Shown: positions 26,114 through 34,866, numbered from the stretch's first letter. The stretch is 64,000 bases of DNA from Deinococcus peraridilitoris DSM 19664 (GCF_000317835.1 NC_019793.1:989001-1053000), one strand, 5' to 3'. Numbers and translations: made by a program. The notes: a model not told the origin generated them from the sequence alone.

Positions 26114-27756
26114 ATGATACCGAGATTCAGGTGACCCTCGCCCGCTGGCTGCTCTCGCTGGTGCCGATTCTGACCTTGCTGGCCCTGCTGGTTTTTCTGA
26201 AGTGGAAGGCCGCTGAGGCGGGCGCAGTCGGGATGTTCGTGGCGGCATTGATTGCAGTGTTTGCCTTCCAGACCCCCACGCAGACCCTGGCCGTGGCGGG
26301 AGGAAAAGGCGTGTGGGACGCCATCTTCATTCTGTACGTGATCTGGCCGGCCTTGCTGCTGTACCTGATCACCAAGCGGGCCGGGGCGTTTGACGCCCTG
26401 CGGCGCGGCATCGCGCGTTTCACCAAGAACGAGCTGTTTCTGGTGCTGGCCTTCGGCTGGATCTTCGCTTCCTTTCTGCAAGGCATTGCAGGTTTCGGTA
26501 CGCCCATCGCGGTGGTGGCGCCACTGCTGCTGGCCTTCGGGGTGAGGCCCGTCTTCGCGGTCGCCATTCCACTGATCGGGCATGCCTGGGCCAACATGTT
26601 CGGGACGCTGGGCGTGAGCTGGCTGGCCACGAGCCGCATCGTGGATTTACAGAATCCCGACGCCACGGCTTTTCAGACGGCGTTGCTGCTGTGGATTCCC
26701 AACCTGCTGGCAGGCTTCACGATTGCCTGGCTGTATGGCAAGGGCGCGGCGTTCAAGCACGCCTGGCCGCTCGTGCTGATCGTGAGCCTGCTGCACGGCG
26801 GCGGGCAACTGGCCCTGTCGCAGTGGAATCCGGTGCTGTCGAATTTCATTCCCGCGACCCTGGTTGTGGCGGCCCTCTACCCGCTCTCGCGCTGGAAGCG
26901 CTACGCGGAGGACGCCGACATTCAGGACCGCCCGGCCATGCAGGAGAGCCGCCAGAAAGAAGACGAGCAGAAAGAACCGATCATGGGACTCTGGATGTCG
27001 CTGCTGCCCTACGTGGCCTTGACGGTGCTGACCGTCGTGGCACTGGTGATTCCGGCGATCCAGTCGGCCCTGTCGCGTCTGGAAGTCGGCCTGCCCTTTC
27101 CCGAGGCGCGCACCGCGCTGGGCATGACCACCGAAGCCGAGGAGCCGTACTCGCCGATCTCGCCCTTGACCCATCCGGGCACCTTTCTGCTGCTTTCCAG
27201 CCTGATCGCCTGGCTGGTCTACCGGGCGCGGGGTTTTTACTCCCGCTGGGCCGAGCGCGAACAGCAGCAGGGTGAGGAGCAGCGCGGGTTGCTGGGCGAG
27301 ATGCTGCAGAACGCCGTGCCCGCTTCGCTGAGCGTGGTGGCCTTTCTGGTGACCAGCCAGCTGCTCGCGCATTCCGGTCAGACCCAGGTGCTGGCGCTGG
27401 GCATCTCAGAGGTGGCGCCCGCATCCGTGTACGCCTTTGCCTCGGTGCTGATCGGCATCGTGGGGGCCTTCATGACGTCGAGCAACACGGCATCGAACAT
27501 CCTGTTCTCACCGCTGCACGACACCGTCGCGCAGGCACAGCCGGGGCTCAGCCAGTCTGCGGTGATCGCCGGACAGAGCGTGGGGGGCGCCACCGGGAAC
27601 GCGGTGGCGCCCGCGAACATCGTGCTGGGCACCAGTACCACGGGCGCCGGGGGCAAGGAAGGTGACGTCCTGCGGCGCACGCTGCCCTGGACCGGCGTGG
27701 TGGCCCTCCTGGCCGGCGCGCTGACGATCCTGCTGCGCGGCCAGGGAGGAGAGTGA
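26110..27756 (+). CDS. L-lactate permease family transporter
   Basis: 548 residues with about 13-14 hydrophobic segments. LctP/LldP family signs are LYVIWPALLLYLITKRAGAFD, the GIAGFGTPIAVVAPLLLAFG loop and, near the C-terminus, SNTASNILFSPL and GNAVAPANIVLGT. Family members import lactate, glycolate or related 2-hydroxy/2-oxo acids with protons. A cytoplasmic insert rich in charged residues lies at about 275-300. The next genes encode a small membrane protein and two amidohydrolases, which hints at a substrate other than lactate. ATG at 26110 is preferred to an in-frame start at 25840, whose extra 90 residues are low quality. Confidence 0.88.
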   Translation: MNDTEIQVTLARWLLSLVPILTLLALLVFLKWKAAEAGAVGMFVAALIAVFAFQTPTQTLAVAGGKGVWDAIFILYVIWPALLLYLITKRAGAFDALRRGIARFTKNELFLVLAFGWIFASFLQGIAGFGTPIAVVAPLLLAFGVRPVFAVAIPLIGHAWANMFGTLGVSWLATSRIVDLQNPDATAFQTALLLWIPNLLAGFTIAWLYGKGAAFKHAWPLVLIVSLLHGGGQLALSQWNPVLSNFIPATLVVAALYPLSRWKRYAEDADIQDRPAMQESRQKEDEQKEPIMGLWMSLLPYVALTVLTVVALVIPAIQSALSRLEVGLPFPEARTALGMTTEAEEPYSPISPLTHPGTFLLLSSLIAWLVYRARGFYSRWAEREQQQGEEQRGLLGEMLQNAVPASLSVVAFLVTSQLLAHSGQTQVLALGISEVAPASVYAFASVLIGIVGAFMTSSNTASNILFSPLHDTVAQAQPGLSQSAVIAGQSVGGATGNAVAPANIVLGTSTTGAGGKEGDVLRRTLPWTGVVALLAGALTILLRGQGGE

Positions 27757-27758
27757 GC

Positions 27759-27965
27759 ATGACCAAGAACACCGTGATGCTCGTGGCGCTGCTCTTGATG
27801 CTTGCCGCCTACCCGCTGGCGAGCTATGGCACCTCCGGTAATTCGCCCGCCCTGGTATGGGCAACGCTGGGACTGCTCACGCTGGGCGGCCTGATTCCGC
27901 CGGTGCTGCGCTTTCTCGGGAAAGAGGACGATTCGCAACAGAACACTGACAAGGAGAATTCATGA
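27759..27965 (+). CDS. Small two-helix membrane protein
   Basis: 68 residues: two hydrophobic helices (VMLVALLLMLAAYPLA and LVWATLGLLTLGGLIPPVL) and a charged C-terminal tail (KEDDSQQNTDKENS). ATG 27759 is 8 nt from a GGAGGA site; a GTG at 27753 is too close to it. The stop overlaps the next start (ATGA). It lies between transporter and enzyme genes and may be an accessory subunit of the permease; I do not recognise a family. Confidence 0.7.
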   Translation: MTKNTVMLVALLLMLAAYPLASYGTSGNSPALVWATLGLLTLGGLIPPVLRFLGKEDDSQQNTDKENS

Positions 27966-29620
27966 CTTCGCCCAATGGCCCCCGAACCGGGCGCCCGCCC
28001 ACCTATGCGCCCCGCGGCGTGGTCGCCACCTCCCATCATCTGGCCAGCAGTGCCGGGCTGCGCGCCCTGTCGCGCGGCGGCAGCGCCGTGGACGCCGCGA
28101 TTGCCGCGAACGCGGTGCTGTGCGTGGCTTACCCGCACATGGCCGGCCTGGGCGGCGACGGCTTCTGGCTCATTCACGATCCCCGGCAGGGCGGCGTGCA
28201 GGCCCTGAATGCCAGCGGTGGAGCGGCCGCGCTCGCTTCCCGTGAGTACTACGCCGAGCGCGGGCATCGTGACCGCATTCCCTCGCGCGGCCCGCTGGCG
28301 GCCCTGACGGTGCCCGGGGCGGTGGACGGCTGGCATCAGGTGCAGGCGCGTCATGGGCGCCTGCCCTGGGCTGAGCTCTTTGAGGACGCCATCCTGCTGG
28401 CGCGCGGCGGGGTGCCAGTGGGGCGCTCGCTGGCCGACTGGCTGGTGCAGGACCGTGACCTACTGCGGGAACATGTGGCTGCCGGACGCATCTTTCTGCC
28501 CGGCGGCCAGATCGCCCGCGCGGGAGAGAAACTGGTGCAGGAAGACCTCGCGCGCAGCTTCGAGCTGCTGGCCCGTGAGGGAGCGCGCGGGGCCTTTTAT
28601 GAAGGGGAGCTGGCCGAGCGCCTGTGCGCCGGTGTGGAAGCCGGGGGCTCTCCCCTGCGTCCGGCGGACTTCGCGAACTTTCAGGCCGAGTGGACCCAGC
28701 CCGTCAGCACCACGTACCGGGGCAAGACGGTCTACGAGTTTCCACCCAACACCCAGGGCTTCGTGGCATTGCAGTTGCTGAACCTGCTGGAAGGCTACGA
28801 TGTGCGCGCCTGGGGTGACGGCAGCGCCGATTACTACCATCACATTGCCGAGGCCGTGAAGCTGGCCTTTGCCGACCGGGACCACTGGCTGACCGACCCG
28901 AAATTTCTGGACATTCCGCTTGAGCGGCTGACCTCGAAGGCATACGCGGACGAGCGGCGCACCTTGATCTCCTCCATGGAGGCCCGGGACATGGCCAGCG
29001 CCGAGCCCGGCGAGCGCGGTCCGCACGCGGCGCGCCGACGCTCGCCCGAGGGCGATACCTGCGCCTTTTGCGCCGTGGACGAGGACGGGCTGGCCGTCTC
29101 GGTGATCCAGTCGATCTATCACGATTTCGGCAGCCTGGCCGTTGGGGGCGATACCGGCATCCTGCTGCAGAACCGCGGTTCGTTCTTTTCCCTTGACCCG
29201 GAGCACCCCAATACCCTGGAAAGCGGCAAACGGACCTTTCACACGCTGATTCCCGCCATGATGTTCGACGGTAGTGACTTCGAGATGGCCTTTGGCACCA
29301 TGGGCGGCGAAGGGCAGCCGCAGACGCACGTGGCCCTGCTCACCCGGCTGATCGACTTCGGGTACGACGTGCAGCAGGCCATCGAGGCGCCCCGCTGGCT
29401 GATGGGCCGCACCTGGGGCACCGCCTCGCAGGACCTGTCCCTCGAGGGCCGCATCGGCGACGAGGTGGCGCGCGAGCTGCTGCGACGCGGCCAGCCGGTG
29501 AAAATGCTGACCGACTGGAACGACAACATGGGTCACGCCCAGGCCATTCGCCGCACCAGACACGGCTTTCTGGAAGGTGGAGCCGATCCACGCGGCGACG
29601 GATCGGCCGCCGGGTACTGA
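27962..29620 (+). CDS. Gamma-glutamyltransferase-family amidohydrolase (HpxW/oxamate amidohydrolase-like)
   Basis: 552 residues of the GGT Ntn-hydrolase family. The self-cleavage and nucleophile Thr is in GDTCAFCAVDEDG (T366), preceded by the large-subunit features GGSAVDAAIAANAVL and PHMAGLGGDGFWL. There is no signal peptide, unlike periplasmic glutathione-degrading GGT, and the YPHM-GLGGDGFWL segment resembles, from memory, the cytoplasmic oxamate amidohydrolase HpxW of purine degradation. Oxamate is an analogue of lactate/pyruvate, so a lactate-type permease would be a sensible importer. Generic GGT activity remains possible. Coupled to the upstream gene by ATGA. Confidence 0.82.
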   Translation: MTSPNGPRTGRPPTYAPRGVVATSHHLASSAGLRALSRGGSAVDAAIAANAVLCVAYPHMAGLGGDGFWLIHDPRQGGVQALNASGGAAALASREYYAERGHRDRIPSRGPLAALTVPGAVDGWHQVQARHGRLPWAELFEDAILLARGGVPVGRSLADWLVQDRDLLREHVAAGRIFLPGGQIARAGEKLVQEDLARSFELLAREGARGAFYEGELAERLCAGVEAGGSPLRPADFANFQAEWTQPVSTTYRGKTVYEFPPNTQGFVALQLLNLLEGYDVRAWGDGSADYYHHIAEAVKLAFADRDHWLTDPKFLDIPLERLTSKAYADERRTLISSMEARDMASAEPGERGPHAARRRSPEGDTCAFCAVDEDGLAVSVIQSIYHDFGSLAVGGDTGILLQNRGSFFSLDPEHPNTLESGKRTFHTLIPAMMFDGSDFEMAFGTMGGEGQPQTHVALLTRLIDFGYDVQQAIEAPRWLMGRTWGTASQDLSLEGRIGDEVARELLRRGQPVKMLTDWNDNMGHAQAIRRTRHGFLEGGADPRGDGSAAGY

Positions 29621-29649
29621 AGCGTGGGGTACCGAGACAAGGAGATCAG

Positions 29650-30495
29650 ATGAGCAAAGAGCAATTCCGTGAAATCTACGCCCGGACTCCGGACGGCGGC
29701 GTACAGTTTGCCGCGAGTGCCGACCGCTGGCACCTGTACGAGGACTTCGTGCATCTCGCCCCGCACCACCAGAGGGGTGGCCTGCTGCGTCATGAAGCAC
29801 AGCTCAAACCCTTTGTGGACAGCCCGAACCGGCAGGCGCTCGTCATCATCGACATGCAGAACGACTTCTGCTCGCCGGGCGGCTGGACGGACGCTTCGGG
29901 TCTGGAGTACCAGAAGTGCCGCACAGCCATTCCAGGCATTCAGCGCGCCATCGCGGTGGCGCGCGAACGCGAACTGTGGGTGGTCTGGGTGTACTGGCAC
30001 AACCGTCCCGACCTGCGCAATCTGGGCGCACCCACCCTCTATTCGTTCAAGCACGAACCGTCACAGCAGGGCATCGGTCAGGACCTGGCGCGCGGGCAGG
30101 TCCTGACCCAGGGCTCGTGGGGCGCCGAGATCGTCGACGACCTGAAGCCCCTGATGCGCGAGGAGGACATTCACATCGAGAAGGTGCGCATGAGTGGCTT
30201 TTACGGTACGCACCTCGACCAGGTGCTGCGCACGCAGGGCATCAACACGCTGCTCTTCGCCGGGGTGAACATCGACCAGTGCGTCACGACCACCATGGAA
30301 GATGCCTATTTCCGTGATTACAACGCCGTGCTGCTCGAAGACGCCTGCAGCACCTCGAGCCCCGACTTCTGTCGTGAGGCGGTGGTGTTCAATGCCCGCC
30401 AGTGCTGGGGCTTCAGCATGACCGTCGAACAGTTCGCGCATGCACGCCCTTTCAAGTCACCCCAAAGCGACGAAACAGTCCAACAGCCAACGTGA
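29650..30495 (+). CDS. Isochorismatase-like cysteine hydrolase
   Basis: 281 residues. Catalytic triad visible: D68 in VIIDMQNDFCSPGG, K178 in IEKVRMSGFYGT and C211 in NIDQCVTTT, all in the expected order for the cysteine hydrolase (amidase) branch of the isochorismatase-like family, which includes RutB, nicotinamidase and biuret hydrolase. An N-terminal extension of about 60 residues (EQFREIYARTPDGGVQFAA onward) precedes the core. Its operon position after a GGT-family amidohydrolase suggests successive amide hydrolysis in a nitrogen-salvage route. AAGGAG site; a 9-codon mini-ORF (GTG 29624) ends in ATGA at its start. Confidence 0.85.
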   Translation: MSKEQFREIYARTPDGGVQFAASADRWHLYEDFVHLAPHHQRGGLLRHEAQLKPFVDSPNRQALVIIDMQNDFCSPGGWTDASGLEYQKCRTAIPGIQRAIAVARERELWVVWVYWHNRPDLRNLGAPTLYSFKHEPSQQGIGQDLARGQVLTQGSWGAEIVDDLKPLMREEDIHIEKVRMSGFYGTHLDQVLRTQGINTLLFAGVNIDQCVTTTMEDAYFRDYNAVLLEDACSTSSPDFCREAVVFNARQCWGFSMTVEQFAHARPFKSPQSDETVQQPT

Positions 30496-30582
30496 GTTGA
30501 AGGTGCGCGGCGCGGCAGGTGTGCTAAAAGCAAGCGCAGAGACCACCGGGACCTTCTGGCAGGGCCCCGACCGTTTCTGCGC

Positions 30583-30600
30583 CCTGATAAGCCTGATAAG
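30583..30600 (+). repeat. 9-bp tandem duplication
   Basis: CCTGATAAG occurs twice in direct succession in the gap before the VTT-domain gene. The rest of this 158-bp gap shows no clear terminator. Confidence 0.8.
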
Positions 30601-30653
30601 CCGCCCACACCGGGTGATCGCCCGCAGGGGGTGATGGGCGTCCCGGAGACACG

Positions 30654-31394
30654 ATGACCGACAAGCAGGCAAAGCAACAAGGCGAACAGGAAAACGACTC
30701 TCCCCAGAAGGCGAGCAAACTCAGCTGGCTGATTCCGCTGGCCATCGTGCTGTCGCTGGTGCTGCTGTACTTCGTGCTGCCGGGCTTCCGGAATTTCGTG
30801 AACGAGGCGTACGGCATCCTGACCAGCGGAGACCGGCGCCGAATCGAGCAGTGGGTAAGCAGCTTCGGCGCCTGGGGACCGGTGGCGGTTCTGGCCTTCA
30901 TGGTGGCGCAGACGGTCATTCCAGTGATTCCCTCGGTACTGATCATGGTGGTCGCGGTCCTGGCCTACGGTTCATTGTGGGGTGGAGTGCTGACGTACGG
31001 CGGTCTGCTGCTGGCGGCCTTTGTGGCCTACGGACTGGGGCGCTCGCTCGGACCCGTCACGGTCGATAAACTGATCGGCCACGACACCGAGCAGAAGATG
31101 GAAGGGTACGTGCGTGACTACGGGCTGTGGGCGGTGATCGTCGCGCGGGTGTCACCGGTGGTGTCCACCGACGCGGTGAGCATTGTGGCGGGCCTGGCAC
31201 GCATGGGATTTTTGCGCTTCATGCTGGCGACCGCCGTGGGCACCCTGCCACTCACGGCCCTGATCGCTTATCTGGGTGCGGACATCGAGCGGCTGCAGAC
31301 CGGCCTGATCTGGGTGTCGGTCATCAGCGTCGCGCTCTTTCTGGGTTACGTGGTGTACGACCGGCGGAAAAAAGCAGGATCCCGGTCCCCCTGA
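30654..31394 (+). CDS. VTT-domain (TVP38/TMEM64, DedA-like) membrane protein
   Basis: 246 residues. A charged N-terminal tail (about 22 residues) is followed by five to six hydrophobic segments. The VTT core is seen in PVAVLAFMVAQTVIPVIPSVLIMVVAVLAYGSLWGG and ARVSPVVSTDAVSIVAGLARMGFLRF, matching the 'P.....P.....G..FG...G' and 'R.SP..P....YA.G' patterns. DedA/VTT proteins are lipid scramblase or flippase candidates involved in membrane homeostasis. GGAG site; a GTG ATG mini-ORF of 7-8 codons at 30631 ends in ATGA at its start. Confidence 0.85.
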   Translation: MTDKQAKQQGEQENDSPQKASKLSWLIPLAIVLSLVLLYFVLPGFRNFVNEAYGILTSGDRRRIEQWVSSFGAWGPVAVLAFMVAQTVIPVIPSVLIMVVAVLAYGSLWGGVLTYGGLLLAAFVAYGLGRSLGPVTVDKLIGHDTEQKMEGYVRDYGLWAVIVARVSPVVSTDAVSIVAGLARMGFLRFMLATAVGTLPLTALIAYLGADIERLQTGLIWVSVISVALFLGYVVYDRRKKAGSRSP

Positions 31395-31435
31395 GGGCCT
31401 TTCCGCTCCGGCGCTTCAATCTCGAAAGGAGCAGC

Positions 31436-32557
31436 ATGAGCCAACCCGGTCCCTTTGGTCAACAGCGTCCACAGATCATCATCGTCAACCTCGTTCCTGC
31501 CGCCCTGACCGTGCTCGGCCTGCTGGCCCTCTACAACTTTTTCGGACTGGTGCGCGGGCCGCTGCTGGTGATCGTGCTGGCCACCCTGCTGGCCGCGGCC
31601 ATCAATCCCATCGTGATCTGGCTGGAAGAGAGGCTCAACATCGCGCGTGGGCTGGCTGCCGGGCTCACGGTCCTGCTGGCCCTCACGGTGATCATCGGAA
31701 CCAGCGTGCTGGTGCTGCCGCTGCTGATCTCACAGCTGGTGAACTTCTTTACGGGGCTGTCTTTTGACCTTGACCTCCTGGAAGACCGCTTCGACACCTG
31801 GCTGGAGCGCTTTCCCTTTCTGCAGCCACTGATCGAGGACGATATCCTGGCCCAGGTCGGAGAGCAGGCAGTGGGCATTGCCAGTGGCGCCCTGTCGCAG
31901 ACCTTGAGCGTCACGGCGTCCCTGCTGACCTCATTCGCATTTGCGGTCATCGCGCTGATTCTGATCCTGTTCACACTGGCCCGACCAGGACCGCTGGTGC
32001 AGGGACTGCTCGGCGCGATTCCCCAAGGTTACCGGCAGCGCACCAAGAACGTCGCCGAGCGGGTCTTGCAGCAGCTGGGCGCCTGGGGCCGCAGCGTGCT
32101 GCTGGTGATGCTGATCGTGGGCGTGGTGATGGGGCTGGGGCTGTATCTGCTCGGCGTGGAGAACTGGCTGCTCTACGGCGTGCTGGCCGCGCTGGGTGAA
32201 CTGATTCCCAACATCGGGCCGATCCTGGCCGTGCTGCCACCCGTGCTGTTCACGCTGGCCGAAGACCCAGACAAGGCGCTGTGGGTGGCCCTGCTTGCCC
32301 TGGTCGTGCAGCAGCTCGAAAGCCACGTGCTGACTCCCTTCGTGCTGGGCGGGGCCGCCCACATGCACCCGGTCTCGGTCACGGTCGGCGTACTGATTTT
32401 CGGCAGCGTGTTCGGCGTGATCGGCGCCTTTCTGACAGTACCGTTCATGATCATCCTCAAAGCGGTCTACGAGGAGTTTTACCTGGCGGGCCAGCGCCAG
32501 GTCAGCGAGCAGGAAGCCCTGGAAGTCGTGGGAGAGCATTCAGAATCGGGCAAATAA
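31436..32557 (+). CDS. AI-2E transporter family (PerM-like) membrane protein
   Basis: 373 residues, about eight membrane helices with a soluble segment between helices 3 and 4 (SFDLDLLEDRFDTWLERFPFL). Family signatures are GELIPNIGPILAVLPPVLFTL and QQLESHVLTPFVLGGAAHMHPVSV. Members include TqsA and YdiK exporters and Na+/H+ antiporters, so the substrate is open. AAGGAG site fixes the ATG at 31436. An aqueous C-terminal tail is acidic. It follows the VTT gene by 41 bp and is probably in the same operon. Confidence 0.88.
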   Translation: MSQPGPFGQQRPQIIIVNLVPAALTVLGLLALYNFFGLVRGPLLVIVLATLLAAAINPIVIWLEERLNIARGLAAGLTVLLALTVIIGTSVLVLPLLISQLVNFFTGLSFDLDLLEDRFDTWLERFPFLQPLIEDDILAQVGEQAVGIASGALSQTLSVTASLLTSFAFAVIALILILFTLARPGPLVQGLLGAIPQGYRQRTKNVAERVLQQLGAWGRSVLLVMLIVGVVMGLGLYLLGVENWLLYGVLAALGELIPNIGPILAVLPPVLFTLAEDPDKALWVALLALVVQQLESHVLTPFVLGGAAHMHPVSVTVGVLIFGSVFGVIGAFLTVPFMIILKAVYEEFYLAGQRQVSEQEALEVVGEHSESGK

Positions 32558-32587
32558 CTTCAGGAGGCCCATATATCGGAGCAAGCC

Positions 32588-32823
32588 TTGAACCGCCCGA
32601 CCCGGGGAATTCTCTGGATGGCGCTGTACGTCGCCGTGGCCCTTTCACCGTTGCTGGTGATTTTGATCGGCCCGCCTCCCATGATGGACCTCCCATGATG
32701 GGCGCGGTGCAAGAAGCCCTGCTGAAGCTGCGCGTTCCGCTGGCGCACGTTCACATGGAGCAGTTTCAACCCGTCCGAGGGGCCCCTGCGCCACGAGGAG
32801 TCTTATGCGTTATCTCAACATGA
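32588..32823 (+). pseudogene. Remnant of a ferric reductase-like oxidoreductase with a large internal deletion
   Basis: The first frame (TTG 32588 to TGA 32696-32698, GGAG site) gives RGILWMALYVAVALSPLLVILIG, the typical first membrane helix of ferric-reductase-type flavocytochromes, then GPPPMMD and a stop. The frame that follows (from 32695) reads MMGAVQEALLKLRVPLAHVHMEQF, the typical C-terminus of the NAD-binding half of the same proteins, which normally follows a CGPPPMM motif. The middle, about 400 residues, is missing, and a duplicated CCTCCCATGATGG at the joint shifts the frame. I infer deletion between two GPPP-coding sites. Confidence 0.65.
32674..32702 (+). repeat. Tandem duplication at the deletion joint
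   Basis: CCTCCCATGATGG is repeated directly, separated by two bases (copies at about 32675-32687 and 32689-32701). It lies exactly where the N- and C-terminal gene fragments meet. Confidence 0.75.
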
Positions 32824-32900
32824 TTCGCGCCGTTCTGATCATGAGCGTGCTGTTTTTCGCTGCCTGTGCGCTGTTCGCGCTGCTGCGCTCGGCAGGCTGA
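32805..32900 (+). CDS. Small single-helix membrane protein, 31 aa
   Basis: MRYLNMIRAVLIMSVLFFAA then CALFALLRSAG: a basic N-terminus and one strong hydrophobic helix. A good GAGGAG site lies 6 nt before the ATG, which makes translation likely. It overlaps the tail of the ferric reductase remnant and may once have been the next gene of that operon. Function unknown. Confidence 0.5.
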   Translation: MRYLNMIRAVLIMSVLFFAACALFALLRSAG

Positions 32901-32936
32901 GCACAAAACCACACCCGCAGGGATAACCGGCGGCGA

Positions 32937-33012
32937 TAAAATCCCGGTAATGCCCTTTCGTCCTTCCCTGAACTCACCGCGAATCCATGGCGAACCCGAC
33001 CGCCTCTTCTAG
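32937..33012 (+). CDS. Leaderless mini-ORF overlapping the moxR start, 20 codons
   Basis: The -10 box TAAAAT (32937-32942) is followed after 7 nt by ATG 32950, which encodes MPFRPSLNSPRIHGEPDRLF and stops at TAG 33010-33012, 23 nt inside moxR in another frame. The coding part is 32950-33012. moxR itself has no ribosome binding site. Confidence 0.35.
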
Positions 33013-33922
33013 TGCGGCACTCGCTCAGCAGGCGTTGTCGCAACTGGAAAACGTCATTCTGGGAAAACCTCGGCAATTGCGTCTGGCACTCACCTGCCTG
33101 CTGGCACGCGGGCACCTCCTGATCGAGGATCTGCCCGGTGTGGGCAAGACGTCACTGGCCCACGCCCTCGCAGGAACGCTGGGTCTGGAGTTCGCGCGGG
33201 TCCAGTTCACGAGTGACCTGCTGCCTTCGGACCTGATCGGCGTGAGCGTGTTCGAGCAGGACACGCAGCGCTTCCATTTCCATCCCGGACCGATCTTTAC
33301 GCAGCTGCTGCTGGCCGACGAGATCAACCGCGCCACACCCAAAACCCAGTCGGCGCTGCTCGAAGCCATGGAAGAGCGGCAGGTCAGCATCGAGCGCGAG
33401 ACACGCGCGCTGCCCGAGCCATTTTTTGTAATCGGCACGCAGAACCCGGCCGACCAGCTGGGGACCTTCAAACTGCCCGAATCCCAGCTCGACCGGTTTC
33501 TGATGGTGCTCTCGCTGGGATACCCCGACGCCGTGGCCGAGCGCGCCCTGTTGCAAGGCGGCAGTCGGCGCGACCAGAGCAAGACACTGCCCGCCGTGCT
33601 GTCGCTGTCGGCATTGCAGGCCGCGCAAGACGAAGTATCCCGGGTCTACGTGTCAGGAGCGCTGCTCGATTACGTGCAGCTGCTGCTGAAAGCCACCCGG
33701 GAATCACCGGTGTTCCGCACCGGCCTGAGCCCACGGGCGGCGCTCGGCCTGATGGCCGCCGCACGAGGCTGGGCCTGGCTGGACGGTCGTGACCTGGTGC
33801 TGCCCGAGGACGTGCAGGCAGTGTTTCCGGCCGTCGCTGCTCACCGCTTGCCGCTGCGCACCAGCGGCGCCCCCGACCGGCCTTCCGTTCTCGCCTTGCT
33901 CGCCGCAACCCGTATTCCATGA
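32987..33922 (+). CDS. MoxR family AAA+ ATPase
   Basis: 311 residues. Walker A GVGKTS near residue 54, Walker B LLLADEINRATPKTQSALLEAMEE, sensor 1 in FFVIGTQNP, and a C-terminal lid with TGLSPRAALGLMAAARGWAWL. MoxR ATPases work as chaperone-like factors, often encoded with DUF58 proteins and transglutaminases as here. The stop overlaps the next start (ATGA). The ATG at 32987 is the only good start; translation may rely on an overlapping leaderless mini-ORF. Confidence 0.93.
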   Translation: MANPTASSSAALAQQALSQLENVILGKPRQLRLALTCLLARGHLLIEDLPGVGKTSLAHALAGTLGLEFARVQFTSDLLPSDLIGVSVFEQDTQRFHFHPGPIFTQLLLADEINRATPKTQSALLEAMEERQVSIERETRALPEPFFVIGTQNPADQLGTFKLPESQLDRFLMVLSLGYPDAVAERALLQGGSRRDQSKTLPAVLSLSALQAAQDEVSRVYVSGALLDYVQLLLKATRESPVFRTGLSPRAALGLMAAARGWAWLDGRDLVLPEDVQAVFPAVAAHRLPLRTSGAPDRPSVLALLAATRIP

Positions 33923-34866
33923 AGCGCACGACGTTGAGGCGTCACCCGACGCGAATACTGATTCTGCCTACCCGGTTTGGCCTGGTGTTCAGCGGCGTGG
34001 CCGTGCTGACCCTGATCGGCTGCGTCAATTACCAGCTCAGCCTGGGATACGCGCTGACGTTTCTGCTGCTCTCCCTGTGGATGATCAGTGCGGTGCACGC
34101 TTCACGGGCGCTGAGCTGCACGCCGGTCTCGCTGGCGGTCGGCCCCGGCGGGCGGACCTTCGCGGGTGAACCCGTCCATTTTCCGGTCACGCTGACCACC
34201 TCAGCGGACTCCGAAGGGCTACCCATCACCGTCAAGGCGGCGGGAACCACGCTGACCATCGAAATCTGGGCAGAAGGTGTGGCGCGCGAAACCCTGACGC
34301 TGCCCAGCACGCGCCGCGGAATCTTCACTCTTCCGGTCGTGCGGCTCAGCCGACCCGACCCGCTGGGGCTGTGGCGCGCCGTGCAGCACGTGAATACCCG
34401 CAGTCTGAGCCTGGTGTTTCCCGCACCCGAGGAGAACGCTCCACTACCACCCGAGTTTGCCGTAGGCACCGCCGAGTCCTTTCAGCAGCGCGCTCTGGGT
34501 GACGAAGACTTTCACGCGCTGCGGTCTTACGTGCGTGGCGACGCGCCCGGACGGATCGCCTGGCGCCACGCCGCACGCACGGGCAGGTTGCACACCAAAC
34601 TCTTCGACGCCCCCGGTGTTCGCGCACTGCGACTTTCCTGGGACGCCACCGCCACGCTGCGTGACCCGGAGGCGCGACTGTCCCGGCTGACCGCCTGGGT
34701 CCTGCACGCCGAGCGCCTCGGGCAGGCTTTCGATCTGGAGCTTCCAGGCGAGTCACTGCCACCGGGCGCAGGCCCGGCCCACGCGCTTCGGGCCCTCAGT
34801 GCGCTGGCGCTGTATGACCCCGAGGCAAAAGCACACCGGGCGCCGGTTACAGCGCACATCGGGTGA
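33919..34866 (+). CDS. DUF58 domain protein
   Basis: 315 residues. Two hydrophobic segments near the N-terminus (FGLVFSGVAVLTLIGCVNY and ALTFLLLSLWMISAVHASRA) anchor it, then a beta-rich domain and the DUF58 core (DEDFHALRSYVRGDAPGRIAWRHAARTGRLHTKLFD), which resembles a von Willebrand A-like fold. DUF58 proteins are standard partners of MoxR. Overlaps both neighbours by four bases, so the three genes form one translationally coupled unit. Confidence 0.9.
   Translation: MKRTTLRRHPTRILILPTRFGLVFSGVAVLTLIGCVNYQLSLGYALTFLLLSLWMISAVHASRALSCTPVSLAVGPGGRTFAGEPVHFPVTLTTSADSEGLPITVKAAGTTLTIEIWAEGVARETLTLPSTRRGIFTLPVVRLSRPDPLGLWRAVQHVNTRSLSLVFPAPEENAPLPPEFAVGTAESFQQRALGDEDFHALRSYVRGDAPGRIAWRHAARTGRLHTKLFDAPGVRALRLSWDATATLRDPEARLSRLTAWVLHAERLGQAFDLELPGESLPPGAGPAHALRALSALALYDPEAKAHRAPVTAHIG

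Noticed and set aside
27753..27758. GTG start for the small membrane protein
   Set aside because: Only 2 nt from the GGAGGA site; the ATG at 27759 has normal spacing.
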